From Sabellastarte sp. h YS-2021 (Eukaryota; Annelida; Polychaeta; Sabellida; Sabellidae), in NCBI GenBank assembly GCA_964017235.1, contig OZ024935.1:90643207-90707206 (forward strand): DNA of 64,000 bases, written 5' to 3'. The translations under genes were made by a program, and so were the position numbers. Of this stretch, positions 36,806-48,600 are shown one piece after another. Every line of letters starts with the position of its first letter. Within the stretch, counting starts at the first letter, position 1. A model generated the notes under the pieces. The model saw only the letters and a list, made by a program, of their open reading frames with translations. It had not been told where the DNA came from and did not search any database.

Positions 36806-37935
36806 GTTATATAGAATAGAATAGAATAGAAACATTTATATAGCGCAAAATTGATGCAACATCCTCTAATGCGCTTGAAATCAAAAAGGGAAAGTCGAGG
36901 GACGTTCGAGGTCATGATCCAAGGTTAGCGCCCGCCAGGGAGATGTACTATGGTGGAGGATATGCTAATCTAAACAAGTAGGTCTTTAGCTGGCTACGGA
37001 AACCTGTTATTGTTTGTTGTGATCGTACTGATTGTGGGAGTCTGTTCCATTCTATGGGGGAAGCCACTACAAAACCTCTCCTACCGATGGCCTTTTTGTG
37101 AGAGGCTGAGGAAAGAGAAAGACGATTTCCACGTGTTAGACAACTGGTTTTGATCAAGGATGATAGGTATATGGGTTGAGAGAAATTTATAGCCTTGAAA
37201 GTAATTAGATTGTACTTAAACAATATACGGTAAGTGATAGGAAGCCAGTGTAGTTTTTGAAGAAAAGGAGTGACATGGCTAGTTCTATCAAGTCTAAAAA
37301 CAATTCTACAAAGGGCATTTTGTATCTTTTGGAGTTTAGCAACATTGTACTTACTGATGCCATAAAGTAGGGAATTGCAGTAGTCAAGTCGACTACTGAT
37401 CATTGAGTTTGCAAGCAAGGCTGCAGTTTCCACACTGAGGAATTTACGAATACGTCTTAGGTCCTTAAGGTGGTAGTAGCAGGCTCGACACATATTAGTT
37501 ATGTGGTTGGAAAAGGTGTTTCCAGAGTCAAAAATTACACCCAGGTTCTTGACTGTATCAGTAGGGGAAATAGAATTTCCGAGAAGTTGAGTAGGGAATT
37601 TATTAATGAGGGACTCTCTGGCTTGTCTATCACCTATTATAATAAATTCAGTTTTCTCGGGATTGAGTTTCAATTTCACGCCAGCCATCCAGTTTTGGAT
37701 ACATGTGAGACACTCTGTAAGCTCAGCGAAACTGGAATCAAAATTCCTATTGTCCAATGCTAGATATATTTGGGTGTCATCAGCATATAGATGGTGGGTG
37801 ACATTGAAATTGGAAATGATATTACTGAGAGGGGTTGTGTAAAGGGTAAAAAGGAGGGGGCCCAGGACAGAACCCTGAGGCACACCATACGGAAGTGAGA
37901 ACACATCTGAAAAGCTATTTCCTAATTTAACCTAT
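36806..37935 (-). mobile_element. 5'-truncated L2/CR1-like non-LTR retrotransposon
   Basis: On the minus strand: a partial reverse transcriptase (next entry), a short 3' UTR containing 'gcgctatataaatg', and a simple-repeat tail of about five TTCTA units (36813-36838 on plus). That 3' UTR word followed by a short repeat is typical of L2-like tails. The 5' end breaks in the middle of the RT near 37935. Flanking TATAG on both sides may be a short target duplication. Confidence 0.85.
36948..37904 (-). CDS. Partial reverse transcriptase of the L2/CR1-like LINE
   Basis: 318 codons without a break, though the first listed codon is GTG and the frame continues upstream (KLGNSFSDVF) to the truncation. 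Motifs in order: YGVPQGSVLGPLLF near residues 6-19 (RT block with the conserved PQGS), HHLYADDTQIYLALD near 37-51 (catalytic YADD), KLKLNPEKTEF near 78-88, NLGVIFDS near 121-128, then the C-terminal LHWLPITYRILFKYNLITFK found in CR1/L2 ORFs. Endonuclease and the N-terminal part of the RT are missing, so it cannot move by itself. The intact frame suggests a fairly recent insertion into the 6.3-kb composite. RT identity is certain; clade L2 rather than CR1 is a judgement from the tail. Confidence 0.95.
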   Translation of the reverse strand: MFSLPYGVPQGSVLGPLLFTLYTTPLSNIISNFNVTHHLYADDTQIYLALDNRNFDSSFAELTECLTCIQNWMAGVKLKLNPEKTEFIIIGDRQARESLINKFPTQLLGNSISPTDTVKNLGVIFDSGNTFSNHITNMCRACYYHLKDLRRIRKFLSVETAALLANSMISSRLDYCNSLLYGISKYNVAKLQKIQNALCRIVFRLDRTSHVTPFLQKLHWLPITYRILFKYNLITFKAINFSQPIYLSSLIKTSCLTRGNRLSLSSASHKKAIGRRGFVVASPIEWNRLPQSVRSQQTITGFRSQLKTYLFRLAYPPP

Positions 37936-40313
37936 AGGGACACTTCACCCTTGCCAAGGTTGAATTTGCTTCGATTCCTACAAGCAAATTTGTGACAAAA
38001 ATGTGATGTAAGAGGCAGTATATAACCAGTGGTCTCAATACTGATGAATGTGGTGCTACGCGGAGAAATTCGAGTGGAGCCGTTGCTGTACCAAAGGGTA
38101 GGGCTGTGAACTGAAAAGAACGACCTGTGACAAGGCGCATTCTTTCACCAGCAAAGAAACAATGAAGAATCACATTTAGTTGTACCTGGGATTGAGGAAG
38201 AACGCGTCTGATAGACGAAACACGACTACCTATCCACCTTCGCAAATGCAAATGGAGTACTGATAACCTTGCAGCTTGCATCTTCGGGACCGTGTGATGC
38301 TTGATATACACACAACCCTCACCAAAGTACTATAAAACTGTAGGCTTGTACACATTTTACTGAGATTATAAACATACAGAAGCATTTGATGCACACTTAT
38401 CTATTAAAGTTGTTGTTTCCTGTCAGAATATATAACCGCTATGAACTGTGGGAATTCTCGACAATTCGATAAGGTAGTTTCAATGCTAAACCGAATTGCA
38501 GAATGTGCCCAACTTTGAGATGACATTCGTTTTTAAATTAGATGTTGCAGTAAAACAACCTCCAGCCATCATTTCTTCAAACCTTGGTTGTCACTTCCCA
38601 AAAGCAATTCCTCTGATGGATTGTGATACGTTCTGTTAATTCTTGTCTGTATTACCGCAAAATAAGTGGTGACATATTAATAAGTGTATATGTGGTACTC
38701 AGTCGTTGCTTCTAAAACTTTCCAATAAAAAGAAAGAAATTAGGTCTGAATGTAGCTGAGCAGTACTTCCATGTCTTAATGAAGTGTTGGTCCACTGGAA
38801 CCAAACCCAAATATTACAGTATTTCACAAGATTGAGAGTTACTTGTCGAGAATTGTGACCAGAAGATGGACAACCATAGCATTTAAATATGCTGTGTTTT
38901 AAACTGCATGGTTGTAAACTGTGAAATATGCCCATAAAGCTGTAGAAGACAAGTTAGATTGAAGAAATGCTTCTGAAAAATCCTGGCATTTGTGTGCTGT
39001 TGTTGAGAAACTATTGACGTGTTTCTACAATGAGAACCCCCACACAGACCTTCCATATGGTAGAAAAGTGATGAAAGCAAACCCTTCCCATACCAAATTG
39101 AATGGATGATAAGGTTTAACTTAGGTAGTTCTTCTTAATCTCCAGCAGCTTCTGTCGTAAATACCTCATCAAAAAACAGAGTTGTTACTTGTTTTCAACT
39201 GAAGTATATTACCATCAGGCTCCTTCTCCCATGGCAACCTTGTGTTAAGTGAGAGAAGACAAAGAATGGCAGCCTCTCAGAGATGTTCTAGCCTTTGAAA
39301 AACTATTAACCCTGCATGGTAGTTCCTTGTAGAAGAAAACCTTCATTTTCAGCATGGCTGTCTCCTGTTGTTTCATATAACTGACCAATGAAATAAATTT
39401 GTTTCCATTACGATCAGTCCGTAGGAAATACTTCTTGGCACAGTGCAGTCCCTGCTAAGTTGCTTCACCCGAGGAAGAACTGTCATTTGTTTCCAAATGA
39501 AAGTCCGTAGCCTGTAGATGTGAACTATCTGATGAGAAGAACTTCTGTTTATGATGGATTCTTCTGTTATAGGGGTTGCCTCTGCCATATTTACCTCACT
39601 AGAGGAGGCAGAGGTACTACCCTTTATGAGATGAAGATCGTATTCTGGCCACTCAACTGGCACAAGGAAGAGATCTGTGAAGAGGAAGATCTTGAAGAAT
39701 TGCAGTTTCTGTCGTCTTTCTTCTGTATTAAAAACAATGAAGCAGAAGACTTATGAGGTTCTTCTGTTCATTAATAAGACAGTTGATGGACCCTGTATAG
39801 CTTCTAGACGTGCTAGTATAAGCTGCAAAAGGTCTGAAGATGAATTCTTCTCAATGTCGAGGAAAATCTTTTAAAATGGCTAACAGGACCCTACCACTAA
39901 CTAAGAAAAAGGTCTTTATAGCCGTAGATCCACTGGAAAAAGCAACTTCCTGATGAAGATGGCTGGCAAATAACAAAAGAAAAGAAATAAAACCTCCCAA
40001 TTCGTATGAAAGCGTGAATTCTTTTCTAAAACATCTCCTTCCTTGCCAGCCATGTAGAAACTCTTCGCAAAAGAAGATCGTGTCAAACGATGTTTACTCC
40101 CTTACGACCAAAATAAAAGTGAGGCTAAACGGGGTTCTTCCGGTGCACGCGCATGCGCGGTCATGCGTATACATACTGCTACCGACAAGAATATTTATTT
40201 TAAAAATATTCTCGTTTGGTCGTACATGTTTGCTCCCGCCAACAGGTAAGCACTAGTGAGGATAAGGTAAGGGTATTTTACGCAATAAAAAAATGTAACA
40301 TAGTACCTTTCAC

Positions 40314-40381
40314 CTAAACTTGATACTAATGTCTCAAATGTTGTCCATCTGTATCCAAGATGTACTTTTGTTTCACAAACC
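40314..40381 (-). CDS. Possible small exon of the minus-strand gene
   Basis: Minus-strand stretch between an acceptor-like 'aacttgtttggataatag' and a donor-like TTTAG|GTGAAA. One base, 22 codons, one base; peptide VCETKVHLGYRWTTFETLVS. The composition is protein-like, but its start phase does not fit the preceding accepted exon (49657). It would need another exon in between, or it is spurious. Confidence 0.22.
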
Positions 40382-40606
40382 CTATTATCCAAACAAGTTT
40401 ATGTTTTCCAAACTTAACGCATGACAAAGTCACTACTGAAGAGCAAACGCCAAGAACTAGTAAAGTAATTGTCAATTAATAAAAATGAGTTCACAAAATT
40501 TATATTTAGTGTTTACTAAACAATTTATTATATTTCTTTAAACATATCACATGATGCATGATAATTTCCAAAGTGTCAGGTAATGACACAAATAAACCTT
40601 AACACT

Positions 40607-41200
40607 TCATTGGCTGGCGGATACACCTATACACGTAGATGACCTTAAAACAGTCCTCACAGAGTGTATTATCAGTATTATTAGTTCTATTTTATGAACT
40701 AAAAAAACACATAAAATCATTCTCTCGCAAGCCAGGATATTCTGAACTAAAATTTTCGCTGCCCTTAAAAAACTATCTTTATGTAAAATATCCAGCCAGA
40801 TTTTAAGCAAAGTGGTACATGTGTATTGTGACAGCCACCCATCAACAATATTATAGTCTCTTAGAGAAAATTTCCTGGTCTCTCTGGTTTTTATCCACAC
40901 ATGGCATGTCAGGGAACAAAGATTTAAACATTCTACCGGTGGGATAATCCTATCAGGAACACACATTATCTCATTTACAGTGTCCACTCTCTTTTGCCCA
41001 ATACATAAGGCCAAGTCATGGAAATTATCTATACTACAATGTCCTATTGACAAATGGTATCTATGAGCAACCAGCCAAAACTCAACTGTAATGCTTGTAA
41101 GTGATAGTGATAATTTAGTCCAATATGACCTAATCACGAAGTCAGATCTACAATGACAGACAATGTGTGTAGTCACTGACAACACAAAACAAATCAACAC
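40607..41200 (-). CDS. Uncharacterised 197-codon ORF
   Basis: The longest unbroken non-transposon frame in the window. Composition is Cys/Ile/Leu-rich with segments such as CIGQKRVDTVNEIMCVPDR and KTRETRKFSLRDYNIVDGW. I recognise no domain, catalytic motif or signal peptide. At this base composition a run of 197 sense codons is rare but not impossible in 64 kb. It lies in an intron of the minus-strand gene, just outside the 6.3-kb composite. Options are a relic of a transposon ORF, an antisense shadow of one, or an intronless gene. Other frames over the same interval are broken by stops. Confidence 0.3.
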   Translation of the reverse strand: MLICFVLSVTTHIVCHCRSDFVIRSYWTKLSLSLTSITVEFWLVAHRYHLSIGHCSIDNFHDLALCIGQKRVDTVNEIMCVPDRIIPPVECLNLCSLTCHVWIKTRETRKFSLRDYNIVDGWLSQYTCTTLLKIWLDILHKDSFLRAAKILVQNILACERMILCVFLVHKIELIILIIHSVRTVLRSSTCIGVSASQ

Positions 41201-41933
41201 AAAGCAATTTTTAATTTGGAAATTTTACAACTTTTATTAGATGGTAAGGCTGACTGGCTTGGCATAATCTGATTGCCAGGAATACTGGATCCATATGTAC
41301 CATCATTATAGAGGATTGGGCATCAGTTACAATGACCAGCACTTTCTTAATGCATCAGATTTGACTTATATTCATGAAACTTTCCAATTCTATTCTGTAT
41401 GAACAAAACATCAGTCTTTGGGGTGTTTGTATTTGGTAGCAAACTGTTCATTCCAAGCACACACTGGTAAAAAAATCCCCAACTGTTAATTGGTCCAACA
41501 GAGTGGTACAACAATATACTACATAGATTCACTGTTATAATTTTGTGAAAAAAAATTTGCGATATTTTGTAAATATAAAGCTGATTATTCATTTACCTCT
41601 TTTTATAGCCAATGTAAACCAAATATTTTTTTTCATCTGCCTTATCTACTTTGTCACTGTTCTGTGGATGACAATTAAGCTTTTAGCATTTAACTGTTTT
41701 GTCAACAATACGTACTATGGAGGCCACTAAAATCTTTCTTGAAATACTAGAAGGCTACTGATTAAAACCCAATAATTGATTACAACAGTTCTCAGCTGGT
41801 GGAGTGAAAATTAACTGGACCAGAATTGCCAGAAGTTAAAGTACATTCACACTTCTCCAGCCAAACGGCTTCAATCTTATACTCTCTCTGGCTGAATGGA
41901 AAAGTGGCTGAAAATAGATACACATGTCCAGAT

Positions 41934-42130
41934 TTCACTTCCACCATGGAGGTTATATTTTTAGTGGGGTGTGTTTGTCTATTTCTCAAAAAGAAAAATT
42001 TATGATGCAATTTTGATGAAATTTTCAGGAAATGTTGACAATGGCCCAAGGAACAGTTGTTTCAATTTCCGTGGTGATGTTCATAACCATCTAAGGAATT
42101 TTTTTCATCACTGCACTCAAAAACAATAGT
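41934..42130 (+). mobile_element. CCTCCGCC-family element fragment
   Basis: 'ccatggaggttat...gtgtgtttgtctatttctcaa' followed by 'gatgaaattttcaggaaatg' matches the reverse complement of 57682-57968 in word order. The 3' end is not clear. Confidence 0.5.
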
Positions 42131-43214
42131 GGATGTATTGGGCCTTGGCAGAGGTGTTGGCTTTCTGAGTGCCCTTGTTCCAATTTTAAATCATGAACCA
42201 CAATCAAAACAGAATTAATGTTTGAGATATGAACAGTAAAGCGCTATTCCACTTTTTGTTTTGCTGACAGAAATTATGAAATCGACAAAGAATATTAATA
42301 TGAACCGGTTATTGAACATATGGTTATTTTAAGAGACTTCACATTAACTGGTTCTTCATCAAAAAATAAAAACAAAACATATGCAGTAAATTAGGGAAAT
42401 ACATTAAACTTTTACTGTATAGAGTAAGTGTCACAAATGAACTTTATTAACTTCAAGGTCCTAACTGGGAAGCAAACCTTACATCTTGATGACAGCAGTA
42501 AAATATCTGAAGCAATCCATAAATTTACACACACAATGAAAATGTTTTGATCTTTATCCTACCAGTAATGATCTATTATGTCTGAAATAGATTCTCTCTG
42601 TAATAAAGCTTTTTTAGTTCACTTAAATGTCAACAAAAGCATTAAACAGCTTATATTATGATGGACTGCTTTTAAAAGTGGAGAACTATCACATTGCCTA
42701 TCTAATAGTTGGCAATGTCTAAATTAGGATTTTATTATCCACCAAGAGTAATATTTAACCCGTAATCCCGTTTAGGGAGATACAAGGAGTGGGATATATT
42801 GTTTTTTTAATTAGTGTCAGTAACTTCCAGTTTTTGACTAATACCACCAAAACTATGTAATCTACAAACACGTATTAGATATCAATAGAAAAATCTTTTT
42901 ATAACACTTCTGCTCTAATTGTAACACAAAACTCAATGAAGAAATGGCTGAGAAACTGTAAGTTAAAGTTTGAGATTTTTATATTATTAGTGCCCATGTT
43001 TTTTGACAGCTCTTTTCGCATTCTCTCATTAAATAGGATATCTTACAATATGGTGGATAATAAAAGTAAAACATAACTCACTGGACATATACAGGAAAAA
43101 ATATATCACTCATAAAGATTAACAATATACTACTTATGCTACGCACTTGTATAATATTGTTATCTTCATTCGTGATATATTTTTCTGTATATGTCACTCG
43201 GGAAATTTTCCTAA
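42131..43214. other. No feature seen
   Basis: AT-rich intronic DNA with no exon or repeat that I can support. Confidence 0.4.
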
Positions 43215-43335
43215 TTTATGTCCCGTTCAACAGCCAGGATTATACTGGGACAGGCCCTCAGCACATATGGGGGTCATACCCTGTAGTAACAGAGGTGAGA
43301 GCCTACTGGCTGGACAAGATTCAGCACTGAAAGCA
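43215..43335 (-). mobile_element. tRNA-derived SINE fragment, copy 3
   Basis: Contains 'agccaggattatactgggacaggccct' words (written here in separated blocks), '...gggtcataccctgtagtaac' and 'agaggtgagagcc', matching the 3' and tRNA-like parts of the other three copies on the minus strand. Confidence 0.55.
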
Positions 43336-43559
43336 ACTTGGAATAGTTAAGCCTCTGTCTAGGAGTTTGGTTGTTTAAAGGGATATAAAACTCCAATTTA
43401 ATTGTATAACTAGAGGATCGCTCGTAAAAAAAAAAGATAATGTTTTTGCATAGCAAAAACAAAGCGTCCCGAAAAGGATATAAAGGTGAGTGCTAAAGTA
43501 CTAAGAAAATGTTCCGTTTCTAGCCTTATACTGTTGTGGCAACCAAAGTCAGCGCAGTC

Positions 43560-43836
43560 TGCTCTATCTAGCACGGTTTTCAAGATATAAGCATTTTTGT
43601 GTTTTGCAATTTTTGCAAAAAATTCAAAAATTCAAAATGGCCGCTATATTTGGCGAGACAAAAATATTTTGAAAATTGGCATGGGTACTCTGCAGAGATA
43701 TCCAGCAGGTCAAAAATTTTGTTGAATTCGCTCCATCTAGCACAGTTTTCGAGATATAAGCATTTTTGTGTTTTGCAAAAACTTTGAAAATTCAAAATCG
43801 CCACTATTTTTAGTGAGACAAAAATTTTTGAAAACA
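43560..43836 (+). repeat. Diverged 169-bp-family monomers, left block
   Basis: About 1.6 units: 'ctctatctagcacggttttc', 'gagatataagcatttttgtg', 'aaaatggccgc', '...ggcgagacaaaaat', 'attggcatggg', 'gcagagata'. Clearly homologous to the array at 1215 but well diverged. The series is broken at 43837 and resumes at 44509. Confidence 0.85.
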
Positions 43837-44508
43837 AGACCACTGCCGCGGTGTCTATCTCCCGCCAAGCATTAAAGGAGAAGAAATAGCTTTTCGTGTG
43901 TGAAAGCTCTTCCAAAAGTAGATGAATGAGTTATTTGATAAAAATTGGGTATCCGCAATACTTTTAGAGATAATTAGCATTTACTCATTTTGAGTAGGTG
44001 AATAATTAGCTATGGGTCTGAAACTTCACCAAGTGAAAGCTCTCCCAAAAGTAAGTGAATGAGTTATTTGAGAAAAATTGGCTATCTGCAATACTTAGAG
44101 ATAATTCGCATTTACTCATTTTGAGTAGGTGAGTAATTAGCTATGGGTCTGAAACTTCACCATGTGAAAGCTCTTGCAAAAGTAGGTGAATCATTTATTT
44201 GAGAAAAATTGGCTATCTGCAATACTTTTATGAAATAATTCGCATTTACTCATTTTGAGTAGGTGAGTAAATATCTACGGGTCTGAAACTTCACCATGTG
44301 AAAGCTCTCCCAAAAGTAGATGAATGAGTTATTGGAGAGAAATTGGGTATCTGCAATACTTTTAGAGATAATTCGCATTTACTCATTTTGAGTAGGTGAG
44401 TAATTAGCTATGGGTCTGAAACTTCACCATGTGAAAGCTCTTCCAAAAGTAGGTGAATGAATTATTTGAGAAAAATTGGCTATCTGCAATACTTTTAGAG
44501 ATAATTCG
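43837..44508 (+). repeat. 133-bp array, first block (about 4.6 units)
   Basis: Starts AACAAGACCACTGCCGCGGTG, an ACAAG motif plus a 5-bp hairpin (CACTG-ccg-CGGTG), then units whose landmark 'gtgaaagctct' falls at 43900, 44033, 44164, 44298 and 44431. It interrupts the 169-bp-family series, so it is probably an insertion. Confidence 0.85.
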
Positions 44509-45075
44509 CCATCTAGCACAGTTTTCGAGATATTAGCATTTTTGTGTTTTGCAATTTTTGCGTAAAATTCGAAAATTCAAAATGGCCGCCATGTTTGGTG
44601 AGTCAAAATTTTTTTGAAAATTGGCATGGCTACTCTGCAGAGATACCCTGTGGGTCAAAAATTTCGTCGAAAACGCTCTATCTAGCACGGTTTTCGAGAT
44701 ATAAGCATTTTTATGTTTTGCAATTTTTGCGAAAAATTCAAAAATTCAAAATGGCCGCCATTTTTGGCGAGACAAAAATTTTTTTAAAATTGGCATGGCT
44801 ACTCTGCAGAGATACCCTATGGGTCAAAAATTTCGTCGAAAACGCTCTATCTAGCACGGTTTTCGAGATATAAGCATTTTTATGTTTTGCAATTTTTGCG
44901 AAAAATTCGAAAATTCAAAATGGCCGCCATTTTTGGCGAGACAAAATTTTTTTTTAAATTGGGATAGCTACTCTGCAGAGATACCCTGGGGGTCAAAAAT
45001 TTTGTCGAAATCGCTCTATCTAGCACAGTTTTTGAGTTATAAGCATTTTTGTGTTTACCTTATTTGGAAAATTCA
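44509..45075 (+). repeat. Diverged 169-bp-family array, right block
   Basis: Three and a bit monomers with a 169-bp step (44544, 44713, 44882), each with AAAATGGCCGCCAT, 'ggcgagacaaaatttt', 'tactctgcagagataccct' and 'ggtcaaaaatttcgtcgaa'. Confidence 0.9.
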
Positions 45076-45410
45076 TAATGATTAACTAGACTAAGGACGC
45101 ATCTGTGGCCAGATGCTGGATGTATCCACCGACAAAGGCCAACTAACATAGTTTAGAAGATAAACAGCATTTATCGTTAATAAGCAAGCTGAAAGCACTT
45201 TTAAGTTTGGTTACCCTTATTTGACCCTGTAGCAGGGGCCCAAGTTGAAGTCTGACCACATCGAAAGATTCGCAGCCCATGATTTCCTATAAGTCGTTTT
45301 CACATTGCAAACCTCTAGGACCAATAATAAGCAGGAGGGGCCCAAGGTCAAATCTGACCACATGAAAAGATTTGCAGCCCATGACTTCCTATAAGTTGTT
45401 TTTATATTAA
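45076..45410 (+). repeat. Dispersed-repeat segment between arrays
   Basis: Two partial copies of the block 'gcaggggcccaa...ccatgatttcctataagt...aacctctaggaccaataataag' (about 45231 and 45335), the same family as 11618-12246, 50470 and 52430. Confidence 0.7.
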
Positions 45411-46680
45411 TGAGTTATTTGAGAAATACTGGCTATCTGCAATACTTCTAGAGATAATTCGAATTTACTCATTTTCAGTAGGTGAGTAATTACCTACGGG
45501 TCTGGAACTTTACCATGTGAAAGCTGTCCCAAAAGTAGATGAATGAGTTATTTGATAAAAATTGGATATCTGCAATACTTTTAGAGATAATTAGTATTTA
45601 CTCATTTTGAGTAGGTGAATAATTAGCTACAGGTCTGAAACTTCACCAAGTGAAAGGTCTCCCAAAAGTAGGTGAAGGAGTTATTTGACAAAAATTGGCT
45701 ATCTGGAATACTTTTAGAGATAATTTGCATTTACTCATTTTCAGTAGGTGAGTAATTACCTACGGGTCTGAAACTTCACCAAGTGAAAGCTCTCCCAAAA
45801 GTAGGTGAATGAGTTATTTGAGAAAAATTGGCTATCTGCAATACTTTTAGAGATAATTCACATTTACTCATTTTGAGTAGGTGAATAATTAGCTACAGGT
45901 CTGAAACTTCACCAAGTGAAAGGTCTCCCCAAAGTAGGTGAAGGAGTTATTTGAGAAAAATTGGCTATCTGGAATACTTTTAGAGATAATTTGCATTTAC
46001 TCATTTTCAGTAGGTGAATAATTAGCTATGGGTCTGAAACTTCACCATGTGAAAGCTCTCCCAAAAGTAGATGAATGAGTTATTTGATAAAAATTGGATA
46101 TCTGCAATACTTTTAGAGATAATTAGCATTTACTCATTTTGAGTAGGTGAATAATTAGCTACAGGTCTGAAACTTCACCAAGTGAAAGGTCTCCCAAAAG
46201 TAGGTGAAGGAGTTATTTGACAAAAATTGGCTATCTGGAATACTTTTAGAGATAATTTGCATTTACTCATTTTCAGTAGGTGAGTAATTACCTACGGGTC
46301 TGAAACTTCACCAAGTGAAAGCTCTCCCAAAAGTAGGTGAATGAGTTATTTGAGAAAAATTGGCTATCTGCAATACTTTTAGAGATAATTCGCATTTACT
46401 CATTTTGAGTAGGTGAGTAATTAGCTATGGGTCTGAAACTTCACCAAGTGAAAGCTCTCCCAAAAGTAGGTGAATGAGTTATTTGAGAAAAATTGGCTAT
46501 CTGCAATACTTTTAGAGATAATTCGCATTTACTCATTTTGAGTAGGTGATTAATTACCTACAGGTCTGGAACTTCAGCATGTGAAAGCTCTCCCAAAAGT
46601 AGGTGAATGAGTTATTTAAGAAAAATTTGCTATCTGCAATACTTTTAGAGAAAATGCAGAATTACTCATTTTTAGTAGGC
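45411..46680 (+). repeat. 133-bp array, second block with 532-bp higher-order unit
   Basis: The landmark 'gtgaaag' falls at 45517, 45650, 45783, 45916, 46049, 46182, 46315, 46448 and 46581, an unbroken 133-bp step. Variants ('gatgaatgag...gataaaaattgg', then 'ggtgaaggag...ggaatac') repeat every four units, so 45517-46048 and 46049-46580 are near-identical 532-bp units. Confidence 0.95.
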
Positions 46681-46756
46681 AAGTAATTTAGCCACAGGCC
46701 TAATTTAGACATAAAGCCTACCAATAGAATACTGTGGTGCACCCTCTGATATACCT
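46681..46756 (+). repeat. Copy of the 'cctaatttagacataaagcc' segment
   Basis: 'cacaggcctaatttagacataaagcctacc' words (here in parts) match 48622 and 48779, marking a junction where the 155-bp-array element sits beside the 133-bp array. Confidence 0.6.
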
Positions 46757-48600
46757 TGCAAACTTGAGAAGGCTAGCTATAATATTTTTTTCGTTAGAGC
46801 GGTAATGGTGAAATCTCTCTACACACTGCGGCTATCCAGTGGATACAATGATTTACTCAACAGTGAGAACCTGAAAGTAGATATTGGTAAGCTATGCCAT
46901 GACATAGAGGTCTGCAATTTCACTCTGTTATAGCTGACCAAAAATTATGTGAATAACATATTTAAACAAAATACTGTAAATGTAATAGTTTTCACGTTAT
47001 AACTGATTTACTCAACAGTGATAACCTCAAAGTAGCTATTACTCAGCTATGCAATGAGCTACATGTCTGAATTTTTTCTATGTTATAGCTGACCCAAAAT
47101 TAGGTGAACAACATATTTAAGCAAAATACTGTAAATGCAATAGTTTTCAAGTTACAACTGATTTACTCAATAGTGAGAACCTGAAAATAGGTATTGCTCA
47201 GCTATGCCATGAGCTATAAGTCTGTAATTTCACGACGTTATAGCTGACCCAAAAGTAGGTGAACAACATATTTTAACAAAATACTCCAAATGCATTATTT
47301 TTCAAGTTACAAGTCATTTACTCAACAGTCAGTACCTGAAAATAGCTATTGCTCAGTTGTGCCATGAGCTACAGGTCTGTAATTTCACTATGTTATAGCT
47401 GACCCAAAAGTGGCTGAATAACATATTTACACAAATTTCTGTAAATGCAATAGTTTTCCAATTACAACTGATTTACTCAACAGTGTGAACTTCAAAGTAG
47501 CTATTACTCAGCTATGCAATGAGCCACAGGTCTGGAACTTCACTATGTTATAGCTGACTCCGAAATAGGTGAATAACATATTGAAACAAAATACTCTAAA
47601 TGTAATACTTTTAAAGTTATAAGCAATTTACTCAACAGTGATAACCTAAAAGTAGCTATTACTCAGCTATGCCATGAGCTACAGGCCTGAAATTTTACTA
47701 TGTTATAGCTGACCCAAAAGTAGCTGAATAACATATTTACACAAATTTCTGTAAATGCAAGTTTTCCAATTACAACTGATTTACTCAACAGTGTGAACTT
47801 CAAAGTAGCTATTACTCAGCTATGCAATGAGCCACAGGTCTGGAACTTCACTATGTTATAGCTGACTCCGAAATAGGTGAATAACATATTGAAACAAAAT
47901 ACTCTAAATGTAATACTTTTGAAGTTATAAGCACTTTACTCAACAGTGATAACCTAAAAGTAGCTATTACTCAGCTATGCCATGAGCTACAGGTCTGAAA
48001 TTTTACTATGTTATAGCTGACCCAAAAATAGCTGAACAACATATTTACACAAATTTCTGTAAATGCAATAGTTTTCCAATTACAACTGATTTACTCAACA
48101 ATGTGAACTTGAAAGTAGCTATTACTCAGCTATGCAATGAGCCACAGGTCTGGAACTTCACTATGTTATAGCTGACTCCGAAATAGGTGAATAACATATT
48201 GAAACAAAATACTCTAAATGTAATACTTTTGAAGTTATAAGCAATTTACTCAACAGTGATAACCTAAAAGTAGCTATTACTCAGCTATGCCATGAGCTAC
48301 AGGTCTGAAATTTTACTATGTTATAGCTGACCCAAAAATAGCTGAATAACATATTGAAACAAAATACTCTAAATGCAATAGTTTTCAAGTTACAAGTGAT
48401 TTTACTCACGATGGAAGTTACTGAAAAGCCCAAAAGTAGCTATTACTCACTTAGCTATTGAGACAGACACCCAAGTTACTCACCATGTTGTAGCTATGAA
48501 AAAAGTTTCTGAATAACATATTTTAACAAAATGCTCTAAATGCAACACTTTTCAAGTTACAAGTGATTTAGTGCATGATTTCATGAATTTTAATGCATTT
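46757..48600 (+). repeat. 155-bp array, copy A, with 310-bp dimers
   Basis: 'atttactcaa' recurs at 46851, 47006, 47161, 47316, 47471, 47626, 47779, 47934, 48089 and 48244, a 155-bp step. From 47471 two monomer types alternate ('gtgtgaacttcaaag' and 'gtgataacctaaaag'), giving 310-bp dimers. Left flank 'aacttgagaaggctagctat' and right flank 'gatttcatgaattttaatgc' are shared with copy B (52791-54320). Confidence 0.95.

Larger units (their letters stand above)
34033..40291. mobile_element. 6.3-kb inverted-repeat composite element
   Basis: Left end 'ttattgcgtaaaataccc' followed by 'ttaccttatcctcactagtg'; the right end carries the same words inverted at 40245-40289. The right end adds about 140 bp shared inverted with the MITE at 33699 ('gcgggagcaaacatgtacg', 'cgcatgcgcgtgcaccgga'). 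The interior has no ORF of its own apart from the inserted LINE, but holds a 64-bp minisatellite and a poly-T tract. A large non-autonomous DNA transposon or two related elements trapping host DNA are both possible. Confidence 0.6.

Noticed and set aside
1215..48600. CRISPR array
   Set aside because: The repeats are contiguous tandem monomers of 133-169 bp without unique spacers, in an animal genome.
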